This document shows positions 1 to 9,316 of a DNA stretch of 64,000 nucleotides, one piece after another. Position 1 is the first letter of the stretch; the number at the start of each line of letters is the position of its first letter. This DNA is from Ignavibacteriota bacterium (GTDB taxonomy: Bacteria > Bacteroidota > Ignavibacteria > Ignavibacteriales > Melioribacteraceae). Position numbers and translations under genes: made by a program. The notes beneath the pieces are model-generated. The model saw only the letters and a list, made by a program, of their open reading frames with translations. It ran no database searches and had not been told where the DNA came from. The stretch lies in assembly GCA_013112585.1 (NCBI GenBank), contig JABFGH010000007.1, positions 62,001 through 126,000 of the forward strand, given 5' to 3'.

Positions 1-264
1 TTTATTAATTTTATTTGCCGCATAAAATTCATCTTGATGTTCCAGCAGTAAATCATCTTTACAATCGGAAGAAAAAACTAAGCTATTGATGGGAATTGCT
101 GAATGGCAGTGATTATCTAAATTAACATTTTCAAAATGAGTATTGTTTTCCTCGTAACACATTACCCATCCTTCAGCAAAAGGGTGCATGGCTGTTAAAT
201 GAATAATCATTCCGGCAAGCAGAAAAGTGCTGATGATTTTATATGTAAATTTATTTTTGTTCAA
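1..264 (-). CDS. Hypothetical secreted protein, 3' end cut by window edge
   Basis: An open frame runs from a TTG at 264 leftward through base 1 with no stop, so only the N-terminal ~88 residues are visible. An in-frame ATG at 210 is an alternative start. From the TTG the protein begins with a basic stretch (NKNKFTYK) and a hydrophobic segment (IISTFLLAGMIIHL), a plausible signal peptide or membrane anchor. The rest is acidic with scattered Cys and His residues (CYEENN, DNHCHS, SSDCKDD). I recognise no family. An in-frame stop lies just upstream at 295-297, which limits how far the start can extend. The function is unknown. Confidence 0.5.
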   Translation of the reverse strand, partial: MNKNKFTYKIISTFLLAGMIIHLTAMHPFAEGWVMCYEENNTHFENVNLDNHCHSAIPINSLVFSSDCKDDLLLEHQDEFYAANKINK

Positions 265-372
265 TAATAATTTATAAATTAAAAATTCTTCTGTCTAAAC
301 TTATTTGAAATGTTACTTTTATACAATAGTTAAATTTGTAGAAAATTTTGCATTCAAAAATTTCAAGTTCAA

Positions 373-1584
373 TTAAAATTTTAAACAATCAATAAATATT
401 TTTTCTCCATTGCAATTCGTTGTGAAAAATAAAAAATGTTGACCACCATCCTTCAGCTTAAATTGTTCTTTTATCTCTTCCGGCTTTAAGGGAAAATTAC
501 TTCGGGCAATGTTAGCTTTTGTAATGTTTTGTTCCTTCAAATATTTTTTGATTTCTTTATCATTATAGATTGCCGTGTACTCAATTTTAAATTTACGACC
601 GGAGAAATGATTAATTGCTTTTTGAGAAACCAGATAGTCTGAAATAGGGTTAACAAATTTCATCTTAAATTTATCTGCAATCAGTTTTGTTAAATCTGCC
701 TTCCTAATTGCGGCATTTGGCTCGTAGAAATATAATTTGTCCGAAACGTCCGCAAACTGTTTTTCCCGGCTTTCATCAATGCCTGCACTAAAATATTCTG
801 CATCTTCACGCTCATGCAGCATTACTGCCGATTTAATTTTACCGAGCGACTTGGTCTTTTCTTCGAAATTAAAAAACAACAAAACTTCTTTACATTCATT
901 ATTTACGGAAACAACAGAAAACTCATTCAATGCGGGAAAAAGTTTAAATGCTTCAGTAATATCAAAAGCTGGCGCAAGTTTTAACATTAGGTTTTTAGTT
1001 TTGCTTTTAAGCAATTCAAAATTTTTAATTACATCAGGTGTATAAAATTTAATATCAACGGAGCGTTTCATTTGATTACGGCGGGAAGGGTCGGCGTAAA
1101 TCCAATCAAAAAAATTATCTTCATAGTTTTTTAATATTTCAATTCCGTCACCATTTATAATTTGAATATTATTAATATTCAGAACATTAAAGTTATACTC
1201 CGCAATCTCGCATAATTCTTTTTTCAGTTCACAGTAAATTACTTTATCAAACACATTTGCAAAATAAATTGAATCAATTCCTAATCCGCCGGTTAAATCA
1301 ATAATGTGCTTACCGTTTATCCTGCTGCTTTTAAAGTCGGCAGTTAATTCCGATGAAGCCTGTTCGAGAGATACTTTTTTGTAGATCAAGTTATGTTTAC
1401 TTAAGGCGGGCAATTTTTTACGCGCTTTTATTCTGCATTCAATTTGTTCGGCAATCTCTTTAATCGGCAAATCAGTTTTACCGGAATATTTAAGCAGAAT
1501 TTTTTGAACGGAAATATGCGAGTTGCTTTTTATAAACTGTTTAACTTTTTCGCTGTTCAGAATATTTGTTATAGAATTGTTCAT
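373..1584 (-). CDS. Class I SAM-dependent methyltransferase, PG_1098/THUMP-like family
   Basis: A 403-residue cytosolic protein with a Rossmann methyltransferase core. Motif I is DLTGGLGID at residues 96-104 (SAM binding), an acidic residue in CELKKE ends strand 2 near 119, NGDGIEI at 144-150 is the motif II/III region, and ADPSRR at 164-169 is the catalytic motif IV of the family named after P. gingivalis PG_1098. The N-terminal ~90 residues are helical. The C-terminal ~130 residues (NPISDYLVSQ, NHFSGRKFK) fit the ferredoxin-like/THUMP-like part of that family. Substrate is not known for the family; RNA is suspected. It is monocistronic or shares a unit with the kinase upstream (46 bp apart, same strand). 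Confidence 0.8.
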   Translation of the reverse strand: MNNSITNILNSEKVKQFIKSNSHISVQKILLKYSGKTDLPIKEIAEQIECRIKARKKLPALSKHNLIYKKVSLEQASSELTADFKSSRINGKHIIDLTGGLGIDSIYFANVFDKVIYCELKKELCEIAEYNFNVLNINNIQIINGDGIEILKNYEDNFFDWIYADPSRRNQMKRSVDIKFYTPDVIKNFELLKSKTKNLMLKLAPAFDITEAFKLFPALNEFSVVSVNNECKEVLLFFNFEEKTKSLGKIKSAVMLHEREDAEYFSAGIDESREKQFADVSDKLYFYEPNAAIRKADLTKLIADKFKMKFVNPISDYLVSQKAINHFSGRKFKIEYTAIYNDKEIKKYLKEQNITKANIARSNFPLKPEEIKEQFKLKDGGQHFLFFTTNCNGEKIFIDCLKF

Positions 1585-1630
1585 CTTTATTTATTCAATA
1601 ATAAATAAAAATTGTTTGGCATGGGATGAA

Positions 1631-3619
1631 TTATTTTGAAGGAGGATTTTTAGGCAGAGAAAAAATAAATTTGCTTCCTTTATTAACGCTGCTTTCAACC
1701 CAAATTTTACCGCCGTGTTTTTCGATAATTTCTTTACATAAATTAAGCCCTAACCCGGAGCCCTCTTCGTTGAGGGTTCCTTTACTTGTAAATAGTGAAT
1801 CTATTTTAAATAAATTATCAATATAGTTTTCAGCAATTCCAACACCATTATCTTTAACGGTAATATGAATTTCGTTTTCATGAATAGATGAAGAGAGAGT
1901 TACTTTTCCATTACGATTAGTGAATTTTATACTATTAGATATCAAATTTCGAAGCACCAGATAAATCATATTTTTATCAGCAGGTACAATAATATTAGCA
2001 TCAATAGAATTGATAAGTTTTATATTTTTTTTATCGGCAGAAATTTTAAGTAGAGAGAAAACATAATCGGCTAAACCATGTAAGTTCACCGGTTCGGACT
2101 TCAGAATAAACCTGCCGCCCTGCAGTTCAGCCCAGTGCAGTATATCATTCAATAAATTGTATTGGTTATGTAATGAAGCGTTTAAATTACTTATTGCAGA
2201 TTTCTTGTCGCTTTCATCTAAACCTTTAAAATCTGATTCAAGAACTTGTCCTAATCCCAAAGTGGTTTGGTAAGGTCCGCGTAAATCATGTGCAATTATT
2301 GAAATGAATTTATCCTTTGCTGCATTTACCTCATTAAGCTGTTTATTTAATTCGTTCAACTTAACATTAGCCAGCTTTTTATTTTTTGAACTTCTTGTTA
2401 GTACAATCAAAATAATTATTCCGAAAAGCAAAGCAAGAATAAGCAGATAGATATAAAATCTTTGTCTGTTTAACTCCTCCTCCTGTTTCTTTTTAATCTC
2501 TGCGAGTTTATAATCAAGTTCAATTTTTGCCAGCTTTTTAAGTTTATCATCATTCTTCAAATTATCGGATGCTTCTTTATGCATGTTCAAATATTCAAAA
2601 GCTTTTTTATAATTATTTTTTTCCTTGTAACATTTAAACAAAGTTTCAAGTGCGCGTATTTTATTTGATTGCGAATTAATTTGATTAGAATATTCAAGTG
2701 CCCTATTTGCATGAATAATAGCAGAATCGCAAAGATTGATATCTTTATAAATTTCCCCCAAACCGTTTTCAGCATTAGCAACACCATTTTTTTCATCTAA
2801 AAAATCATAGATAAAAAGCGAAGAATCGTAATACTGAATTGCAGTTGAAAATTCCTTTAAAGTACTGTAAACGGAAGCAATATTTTGAAAAGAATTTGCT
2901 ACTGACTTATGGTTGCCAAGCTCTCTATTTATTTTTAATGTTTCTCGAAAAGTAGCAAGCGCTTGATTAGAATTTCCCTTAAGAGCTTGTATTTCGCCAA
3001 TATTTGTTTTAATAATTCCTATAGCCCGCTTATTGTTTGTTGCAATTCTTATCTTAAGAGCCTTGTGCAGGTAATCCAGGGCTTCATCATAATTACCGAG
3101 TTTTATATTAACCAGCGCAATATTATTATATGATGTTGCTGTTCTTATGTCGTTCCCTATTTTCTCACGCCGCATAACTGCATCAAGGTGATATTCAATT
3201 GAAGCGAGATAATCACCCTCGTAATATTTAAGCACGCCGAGTACATTAAGCGATGTTGCAATACCTGCTTTGTCGTTTATGCTTCTTCTTATCTGCAGTG
3301 CCTTGTTAGTATATTGAATTGCCCTATTGTTATCTAAATTAATATATGCATAACCAAGACTCCCATAAGCACTTGCTAATCCTTTTTCGTATCCCGTATT
3401 CTCAGCTAACTCAACAGCCTTTTGCGCATATTTAATAGCTTCATGCGTATCTATAAACTGATAAATATCTGCAATAGAATTAAGTATATCTACCTTTTCT
3501 TTACCTTCTGCAGAATTTAATAAAGCAGCCAAACTATCAGCTTTTTTCTGCTGTGCAAAAAATGATGAGCAGAAAAAAATCATACTGATCGAAAGAATAA
3601 AAAACCTAAAGTATTTCAT
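1631..3619 (-). CDS. TPR-containing sensor histidine kinase
   Basis: A 662-residue membrane histidine kinase. Residues 1-23 are a signal peptide ending in FFAQQ. Residues ~25-350 carry about seven to eight tetratricopeptide repeats of the periplasmic sensor type (A..Y.NIG...G....A). A charged linker is followed by one membrane span near 388-408, a short coiled coil, and a HisKA domain with the phospho-acceptor in AHDLRGP (His444). The HATPase domain has an N box near 556-566 (RNLISNSIKFT), G1 DNGVGI at 590-595 and G2 GSGLGL at 620-625. There is no receiver domain and no partner regulator next door, so the response regulator is encoded elsewhere. The sensed signal is not evident. Confidence 0.9.
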   Translation of the reverse strand: MKYFRFFILSISMIFFCSSFFAQQKKADSLAALLNSAEGKEKVDILNSIADIYQFIDTHEAIKYAQKAVELAENTGYEKGLASAYGSLGYAYINLDNNRAIQYTNKALQIRRSINDKAGIATSLNVLGVLKYYEGDYLASIEYHLDAVMRREKIGNDIRTATSYNNIALVNIKLGNYDEALDYLHKALKIRIATNNKRAIGIIKTNIGEIQALKGNSNQALATFRETLKINRELGNHKSVANSFQNIASVYSTLKEFSTAIQYYDSSLFIYDFLDEKNGVANAENGLGEIYKDINLCDSAIIHANRALEYSNQINSQSNKIRALETLFKCYKEKNNYKKAFEYLNMHKEASDNLKNDDKLKKLAKIELDYKLAEIKKKQEEELNRQRFYIYLLILALLFGIIILIVLTRSSKNKKLANVKLNELNKQLNEVNAAKDKFISIIAHDLRGPYQTTLGLGQVLESDFKGLDESDKKSAISNLNASLHNQYNLLNDILHWAELQGGRFILKSEPVNLHGLADYVFSLLKISADKKNIKLINSIDANIIVPADKNMIYLVLRNLISNSIKFTNRNGKVTLSSSIHENEIHITVKDNGVGIAENYIDNLFKIDSLFTSKGTLNEEGSGLGLNLCKEIIEKHGGKIWVESSVNKGSKFIFSLPKNPPSK

Positions 3620-3818
3620 AATACATCATCGAAAAAAAGACCCAATTTTAAAATGCCCTTGAGTGTTATTAATCAAAATATTCTAAGTCAAATATATAAA
3701 ATAGATAATAAAGTCGAAATAGTGGGGTTGGGAAAAGTTATCTATTTATTTCGTAGGAATTCTGAATAATTCTAAAATATTGTTTTGTTTGTTAGAAGAT
3801 TTAACTAATTTATTTTAG

Positions 3819-3840
3819 TATGTTTGAACATATAAACATA
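3819..3840. promoter_or_regulatory. Probable GntR operator, copy 1
   Basis: A 22-bp palindrome whose outer arms TATGTTT and AAACATA are perfect inverted repeats around the centre GAACATAT. It ends 13 bp before the ATG of the UxuA-like gene. A 22-bp site differing at two positions (7th-group T/A and one A/G) lies at 11950-11971 beside the GntR-family gene. Two near-identical palindromes at the two promoters of one catabolic block support a shared operator. Binding by this GntR protein is inferred. Confidence 0.7.
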
Positions 3841-3853
3841 AGCCAGAGGTCAA

Positions 3854-4921
3854 ATGAAATTAGGACTTGGTCTTTATAAAAGTGTTTTAACAAAAGAAAA
3901 TTTTAAATTTGCAAAGCAGGCGGGAGCAACACATCTGGTAATCCAACTGGTAGATTACATTCAAACCGGTGAAAATCCTTCACTTACAAATAATTATTTA
4001 GATGGCTGGGGTTTTACCGGCAACGAAAATAAACCTTGGACATTCGAATATTTATCCTCACTTAAAAAGGAAATTGAAACATATGGACTAGTTATTGAAG
4101 CAATTGAAAACATTGATCCTTCACACTGGTATGATATTTTACTTGACGGACCTCAAAAGAAAATTCAAATAGAAAATCTTAAAAACACCTTACAAATTAT
4201 GGGTAAAGTCGGCATTCCTATTCTCGGTTATAATTTTAGTATTCCCGGTGTTTGGGGTTGGACTGGAAAGTACTCCGGTCGCGGCGGTGCAAAATCGATT
4301 GAATTTGATCTTGACTTAATCGATGCTGAGAAACCGATTCCAAAAGGTATGGTTTGGAATATGCAATATGATAAAGATCCGGAAGAAGGATTTTTGGAAC
4401 CTGTCTCTCGCAAAGAAATGTGGGATAGGTTAACTTATTTTTTAAAAGAGTTGCTGCCTGTTGCCGAAGAAAACAATGTTAAATTAATTGCTCATCCTGA
4501 TGATCCCCCCTTAGAAACTATGCGCGGTATTGCAAAGCTATTTTACTCACCGGAAGAATATGAAAAACTAATAACCAAGTTTAACAGCCCAAGTAACGGA
4601 TTTGAATTTTGTATGGGAACAATTCAAGAGATGCCCGGAAGTGATATTTATAATATGCTCGATCGTTACTCTAAGCTGAATAAAATAGGATATGTTCACA
4701 GCAGGAATGTAATTGGCAAAGTACCGAACTACCGCGAAGCCTTTATTGATGAAGGTGACATTGATATTATAAAAGCATTAAAAATTTTAAAGAAAAATAA
4801 TTTTGAGGGAGTGATCATTCCTGATCACACACCGGAAATGACTTGTGGAGCGCCGTGGCATGCAGGTATGGCTTATGCAATGGGTTACTTAAAGGCTGTT
4901 TTAAAATTAATCGAGAAATAA
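3854..4921 (+). CDS. uxuA: UxuA-family sugar-acid dehydratase (mannonate dehydratase-like)
   Basis: A 355-residue cytosolic TIM-barrel protein of the mannonate dehydratase family, close to the short bacterial form. The family dehydrates D-mannonate to 2-keto-3-deoxy-D-gluconate using a divalent metal. Likely ligands are visible in family order: His214 (HPDDPP), Cys253 (CMGT), His282 (VHSRNV) and Asp324 (PDHTP); GDID at 301-304 is also typical. It is the first gene of a six-gene operon and follows the palindromic operator. In the operon it would be the dehydratase step between a lactonase and an SDR. The genuine substrate may not be mannonate: the other genes match 6-deoxy-sugar pathways, where an enolase-fold dehydratase normally does this step. 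Confidence 0.85.
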   Translation: MKLGLGLYKSVLTKENFKFAKQAGATHLVIQLVDYIQTGENPSLTNNYLDGWGFTGNENKPWTFEYLSSLKKEIETYGLVIEAIENIDPSHWYDILLDGPQKKIQIENLKNTLQIMGKVGIPILGYNFSIPGVWGWTGKYSGRGGAKSIEFDLDLIDAEKPIPKGMVWNMQYDKDPEEGFLEPVSRKEMWDRLTYFLKELLPVAEENNVKLIAHPDDPPLETMRGIAKLFYSPEEYEKLITKFNSPSNGFEFCMGTIQEMPGSDIYNMLDRYSKLNKIGYVHSRNVIGKVPNYREAFIDEGDIDIIKALKILKKNNFEGVIIPDHTPEMTCGAPWHAGMAYAMGYLKAVLKLIEK

Positions 4922-4922
4922 A

Positions 4923-5972
4923 ATGAATAATGATTCTAAGAATAATCTGTTCAACGAAGGTAAATGTAAATTATCCGATGAGTGGTCAATTAATGACATG
5001 AAAGTAATCTGGATGGAGAATGACTTTCTTAAAACTGGAATACTTGCCGGAAGAGGATGTGACATTTTTGAGTTTAGGCACAAACCGTTGAACCTCGATT
5101 TTATGCTTCGTTTGAAAAAAGGAATTAGAAATCCCCAAAAGGATTTTTCGCAAATGCGGCATACTCCAAACCAATTTGAAGATTACTACTACGGCGGCTG
5201 GCAGGAAATACTGCCAAATAGCCCAGGCTTTAATTACCGTGGAGCTGAACTCGGACAGCATGGCGAAGTGTCACTAATTCCCTGGAAGTATTCTATTCTA
5301 ACTGACACGCCTGAAAAAATTTCCGTAAAGTTTTGGACGAGACCTTTAAGAGTCCCAATTAAAATTGAAAAGACTTTAACAATGGTCTTTGATAAAGCGG
5401 AACTTTTTATTGAAGAAAAATTAACTAATGAATCAAAAACCGACCTCGATATAATTTGGGGTCAGCACATTGCGTTTGGTCTTCCGTTTTTAAAAGATGG
5501 GGGTAAGATTGAAACAAATGCAAAAAAAATAATTTCGGAAGAGGCAATGCCGCCGGCAAGAAGATTCAAACCGGGAATTGAAACCGACTATCCAAATTGC
5601 ATTAATATAGATGGCAGCAAAGACGATGCTAGTATCATTCCACCGGCAACTGATCCGCCCTACAGTGAACTCTCTTACTTGTCCGATTTTGAAGGGGAAG
5701 GCGAATACACAATTTTTAATTCCGGAGAAGATATTGGCTTCAATTTAAAGTGGGATTCAAAATTATTTAAATACTTATGGCTGTGGCAGGAAAGGTACTC
5801 AACACAGAACTCACCATGGTGGGGTGATGCATACGCAATTGCGCTTGAGCCATGGACAAGCATGTGGAAAGCTGATGCTGAAAAAGCAATTGAGAATGGC
5901 GAGTGGGTAAAGCTAAAAACGAATGAGCCAATTTTAACTTCGCTTACTGCTTCGGTACTAACAAAACAATAA
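4923..5972 (+). CDS. Aldose 1-epimerase-like protein (DUF4432 type)
   Basis: A 349-residue soluble protein with galactose-mutarotase-like beta-sandwich features: GILAGRGCDIFEFRH near 37-51, YYYGGWQEILPN near 98-109, GEVSLIPW, and a WGQHIAFG segment near 180-187 carrying a His typical of this superfamily. It starts one base after the stop of the dehydratase gene, so translation is probably coupled. A mutarotase would supply the anomer needed by the sugar dehydrogenase encoded further down. The exact family (DUF4432 versus classical GalM) and the sugar are inferred. There is no signal peptide, so it is cytoplasmic. Confidence 0.7.
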   Translation: MNNDSKNNLFNEGKCKLSDEWSINDMKVIWMENDFLKTGILAGRGCDIFEFRHKPLNLDFMLRLKKGIRNPQKDFSQMRHTPNQFEDYYYGGWQEILPNSPGFNYRGAELGQHGEVSLIPWKYSILTDTPEKISVKFWTRPLRVPIKIEKTLTMVFDKAELFIEEKLTNESKTDLDIIWGQHIAFGLPFLKDGGKIETNAKKIISEEAMPPARRFKPGIETDYPNCINIDGSKDDASIIPPATDPPYSELSYLSDFEGEGEYTIFNSGEDIGFNLKWDSKLFKYLWLWQERYSTQNSPWWGDAYAIALEPWTSMWKADAEKAIENGEWVKLKTNEPILTSLTASVLTKQ

Positions 5973-5993
5973 ATATTTTAAGATGGAATAAAC

Positions 5994-6851
5994 ATGAATG
6001 AATTATTAAAAACTTCAGAAATATTTGCTGATGGGCTTGATCATCCCGAATGTATTGCCGTTCATCCCGATGGTACTTTTTGGGCTGGCGGTGAGGGGGG
6101 ACAGATTTACAAAATCAGCGCTGATGGGAAGCAAGTTGAAGAGGCTGCAAATACAGGCGGATTCATTCTTGGACTTGCATTTAATCCGGATGCGGAGTGG
6201 CTTGCTGTTTGTGACTTAAATAATCACTGCGTATGGAAATATATTCCCGAATCAAATGAATTGGTTTTATTTGCTGAAGGATGTGATGATCACAAATTTA
6301 ACATTCCTAATTATCCTGCGTTTGATAAAGATGGAAATTTATATGTTAGTGAGAGTGGTGCCTTTAGGGAAATCAGGGGGAAAATATTAAAATTTAATTC
6401 TGAAGGAGTTGGAAAAATTTGGCATGATGGTCCCCTTAATTTCGCAAACGGATTAGCATTAGATGAACACCAGGAATACTTATACGTAGTATGCTCATGG
6501 CTGCCGGGAGTTGAGCGGATAAAAATTAATGATGACGGAAGTGCAGGTCGAAGGTCAGTTTACTGCACATTACCTGAAACTGTTCCCGATGGAATTGCAT
6601 TTGACGGGGAAGGAAATCTTTTGGTTTCTTGTTATGCGCCCAATCGTATTTATAAAATAGCTGCAGATCAAACAGCAGCAGTTTTGGTAGATGACTGGGA
6701 AGCTCACACACTTTCGAATCCAACTAATATTGCTTTTGGCGGAAAGAATTTCGATCAATTATTTGCGGCAAACTTAGGGCGATGGCACATCTTAAAAATG
6801 AATTACGGCAAAAAAGGATTGCCGCTTGTATCACACAACAGGAGTAAATAA
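5994..6851 (+). CDS. SMP-30/gluconolactonase-family lactonase
   Basis: A 285-residue six-bladed beta-propeller of the SMP-30/gluconolaconase/LRE family. Metal-site residues are present in the expected places: Glu19 (HPEC), Asn152 (FANGLALD) and Asp199 (VPDGIAFD). Blades carry the usual D..G.L/LYV repeats. The family opens sugar lactones to aldonates, here presumably the lactone formed by one of the SDR enzymes that follow, delivering the acid to the UxuA-like dehydratase. There is no signal peptide, so it is cytoplasmic. It lies 21 bp after the epimerase-like gene and abuts the next gene. Confidence 0.82.
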   Translation: MNELLKTSEIFADGLDHPECIAVHPDGTFWAGGEGGQIYKISADGKQVEEAANTGGFILGLAFNPDAEWLAVCDLNNHCVWKYIPESNELVLFAEGCDDHKFNIPNYPAFDKDGNLYVSESGAFREIRGKILKFNSEGVGKIWHDGPLNFANGLALDEHQEYLYVVCSWLPGVERIKINDDGSAGRRSVYCTLPETVPDGIAFDGEGNLLVSCYAPNRIYKIAADQTAAVLVDDWEAHTLSNPTNIAFGGKNFDQLFAANLGRWHILKMNYGKKGLPLVSHNRSK

Positions 6852-7619
6852 ATGAATTTTAAGAATAAAACCGTTGTAATTACCGGAGGCGCAAAAGGCA
6901 TAGGAGGCTCATGTTCAGAAAAATTTGTATCTGCCGGCGCCAATGTCTGCATACTCGATATTGACGAGAAAGGGAAAGACCTGGCAGAAAAATTAGGCAC
7001 GAATGCTGTCTTTTATAAGTGTGATGTTTCTGCTGAACAAGAGGTGAAGCAAACGTTCGAAAACATTAAAGAACAATTTTCTGAAATTGATATTCTTGTA
7101 AACAATGCAGGCATTCAGCGTTACGGTAAAATTACTGAAACGACTGAAGAGGAATGGGATTTAGTGATGAACGTAAATCTGAAGAGTGCATTTCTTTGTT
7201 CAAAATATGCAATTCCTTTGATGCAGAATAAAAAGCAGGCATGCGTAATTAATGTTGCGAGCGTGCAGGCTTTTATATCACAGCAGAATGTTGCGGCTTA
7301 CACAACATCAAAAACAGCTTTGCTTGGATTAACAAGAAGTATCGCAGTTGATTACGCCCCTAATATTAGAAGCGTTGCCGTATGTCCCGGCACTGTTGAC
7401 ACTCCAATGCTGAGAGCCGCAATTCAACTATCCCCAGATCCGGATGAAGTTTATCAGGAATGTGTAGATATGCACTTACCGAAAAGGGTGGGCACAAGTG
7501 ATGAAGTAGCAGAGTTGATTTTATTTTTGGCAAGTGATAATGCAAGTTTTATAACCGGACAGGCAATAAGAATTGACGGCGGCTTGGGAATTAGTATTTC
7601 TGGAAGTAAACGAGATTAA
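6852..7619 (+). CDS. SDR-family NAD(P)-dependent sugar dehydrogenase (first of two)
   Basis: A 255-residue classical short-chain dehydrogenase. The cofactor motif TGGAKGIGG is at 11-19, Asp35/Asp37 after strand 2 suggest NAD preference, NNAG is at 84-87 and the catalytic residues are Ser137, Tyr150 and Lys154. The C-terminal region FLASDNASFITGQAIRIDGG is the usual SDR end. Its ATG follows the lactonase stop immediately and is preceded by an AGGAG-like site. It probably oxidises the aldose to its lactone, or the keto-deoxy acid at C4; the two SDRs cannot be assigned to the two steps from sequence alone. Confidence 0.85.
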   Translation: MNFKNKTVVITGGAKGIGGSCSEKFVSAGANVCILDIDEKGKDLAEKLGTNAVFYKCDVSAEQEVKQTFENIKEQFSEIDILVNNAGIQRYGKITETTEEEWDLVMNVNLKSAFLCSKYAIPLMQNKKQACVINVASVQAFISQQNVAAYTTSKTALLGLTRSIAVDYAPNIRSVAVCPGTVDTPMLRAAIQLSPDPDEVYQECVDMHLPKRVGTSDEVAELILFLASDNASFITGQAIRIDGGLGISISGSKRD

Positions 7620-7641
7620 TAAATTTGATACAAGGTAAATT

Positions 7642-8418
7642 ATGTCGGAATTATTGAAGAACAAAGTTTCTATAGTAACCGGAGGCGGTTCCGGTATTGG
7701 TAAAAGTATTGCCAGCATTTTTGCTGCAAGCGGATCAAAAATTTATCTGTTTGATATTAACGAAGACCAAGGGACAAGCACATGTGATGAAATTAATAAA
7801 TCCGGCGGAAATGCTGAATTTATTTACTGCAATATTGCTGATCCGGTAAATGTTAAAAAGGCTGTTGAAAAAGCATTAGAAAATGAAAGCCGAATTGATA
7901 TCCTGGTAAACAATGCCGGTATTTCGCATGTTGGAAATATCGAACAGACTACGACCGAGGATATGGATAAACTATTCAACGTTAATGTTAAAGGGATGTT
8001 TCATGTAACGAAAGAAATCATTCCTCAAATGGTGAAAAGCGGCGGAGGCGTTATTCTAAATTTAGCATCGATCGTTGCGAAGGTTGGAATTGCTGAACGC
8101 TTTGCCTACACTATGACGAAAGGGGCTGTACTTTCAATGACATTGTCAATTGCAAAAGATTATATTGATAAAAATATTCGCTGTAATTGTATTTGTCCGG
8201 CTCGCGTGCACACACCTTTTGTTGATGATTATCTTGCTAAAAATTATTCGGGCAGAGAAGAAGAAGTTTTCGAAAATCTTTCAAAGTTTCAGCCGATAGG
8301 CAGGATGGGTAAACCTGATGAGATAGCAAAGTTTGCATTATTTCTCTGTTCGGATGACTCATCATTTATAACCGGCGCCACTTATGATATTGACGGCGGC
8401 GTAATGAATTTAAGATAA
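7642..8418 (+). CDS. SDR-family oxidoreductase (second of two)
   Basis: A 258-residue classical SDR with TGGGSGIG at 13-20, Asp38 after strand 2 (FDIN), NNAG at 90-93 and the triad Ser143, Tyr156, Lys160. It resembles the 2-keto-3-deoxy-L-fuconate/rhamnonate 4-dehydrogenase group, which produce a 2,4-diketo-3-deoxy acid. That match fits the next gene, whose family hydrolyses such diketo acids. It is only moderately similar to the preceding SDR, so the pair is more likely two pathway steps than a fresh duplication. Cytoplasmic. Confidence 0.82.
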   Translation: MSELLKNKVSIVTGGGSGIGKSIASIFAASGSKIYLFDINEDQGTSTCDEINKSGGNAEFIYCNIADPVNVKKAVEKALENESRIDILVNNAGISHVGNIEQTTTEDMDKLFNVNVKGMFHVTKEIIPQMVKSGGGVILNLASIVAKVGIAERFAYTMTKGAVLSMTLSIAKDYIDKNIRCNCICPARVHTPFVDDYLAKNYSGREEEVFENLSKFQPIGRMGKPDEIAKFALFLCSDDSSFITGATYDIDGGVMNLR

Positions 8419-8431
8419 TAAGGAGCAGTAA

Positions 8432-9286
8432 ATGAAATTAATCCGTGTTGGAAAACCTGGATTTGAAAAGTCGGGAATTTATTTAGGTGATAATAAATAC
8501 ATTGACGCCAGCAGTTATTGTAAAAATTATGATGAAGAGTTTTTTAATGATAATGGACTTCAAAAATTAAAAAGCTGGTTTGAAAATAATAAGCATGAAG
8601 AATTGTTATTAAGTGATGATAAAAGAATCGGTGCACCGATAGCCAGACCTAGTAAAATAATTTGCATTGGTTTAAATTTTAGAAAACATGCCGAAGAATC
8701 AGGTGCAGAACCGCCGAAAGAACCGGTTGTATTTTTCAAGGCAACCACAGCTATGTGCGGACCAAATGATGATCTTGTGATTCCAAGAAATTCAAAAAAA
8801 ACAGATTGGGAAGTTGAGCTTGCATTTGTGATCGGCAAAACTGCAAAGTATGTCAGCGAAAAGGAAGCTCTAAATTATGTTGCAGGATATGTGCTTCACA
8901 ACGATTACAGCGAAAGGGAGTTCCAGCTTGAAAAGGGGGGGCAGTGGGTAAAGGGAAAAAGTGCCGATACTTTTGCTCCCATTGGACCCTACCTGGTTAC
9001 TCCTGATGAAATTGATAATGTAAACAATTTGAACATGTGGCTAAAACTTAACGGTGATTACAAGCAGCAAGGGAACACAAACGATTTCATTTTCAATGTT
9101 CCGCAGGTAATTTCTTACTTAAGTAATTTTATGACTCTCTTACCCGGAGACGTTATTTCAACAGGAACGCCATCGGGAGTAGGACTTGGAATGAAGCCGC
9201 CTGTTTATCTGAAACCCGGTGATGTTGTGGAATTGGGAATAGACGGACTTGGAAGCTCTAAGCAAAATGTGGTTGCTTCAGAATAA
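8432..9286 (+). CDS. Fumarylacetoacetate hydrolase-family protein, probable 2,4-diketo-3-deoxy-sugar-acid hydrolase
   Basis: A 284-residue FAH-fold enzyme. The metal site is Glu127 and Glu129 (DWEVELAF) with Asp158 (HNDYSE); GLNFRKHAEE near 80-89 and GTPSGVG near 245 are standard for the family. Members in L-fucose and L-rhamnose oxidation split 2,4-diketo-3-deoxy acids into pyruvate and a hydroxy acid. It is the last gene of the six-gene operon, preceded by an AAGGAG site, and converges on the next gene. With the preceding SDR it replaces an aldolase, so the route needs no phosphorylation. The specific substrate is inferred from context. Confidence 0.82.
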   Translation: MKLIRVGKPGFEKSGIYLGDNKYIDASSYCKNYDEEFFNDNGLQKLKSWFENNKHEELLLSDDKRIGAPIARPSKIICIGLNFRKHAEESGAEPPKEPVVFFKATTAMCGPNDDLVIPRNSKKTDWEVELAFVIGKTAKYVSEKEALNYVAGYVLHNDYSEREFQLEKGGQWVKGKSADTFAPIGPYLVTPDEIDNVNNLNMWLKLNGDYKQQGNTNDFIFNVPQVISYLSNFMTLLPGDVISTGTPSGVGLGMKPPVYLKPGDVVELGIDGLGSSKQNVVASE

Positions 9287-9316
9287 ACCCGGACATTAAA
9301 TTCTGTAAAATTGTGT

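Noticed and set aside
3620-3818. Riboswitch upstream of the oxidation operon
   Set aside because: The AT-rich leader shows no conserved aptamer-like stems; the palindromic operator explains regulation more simply.
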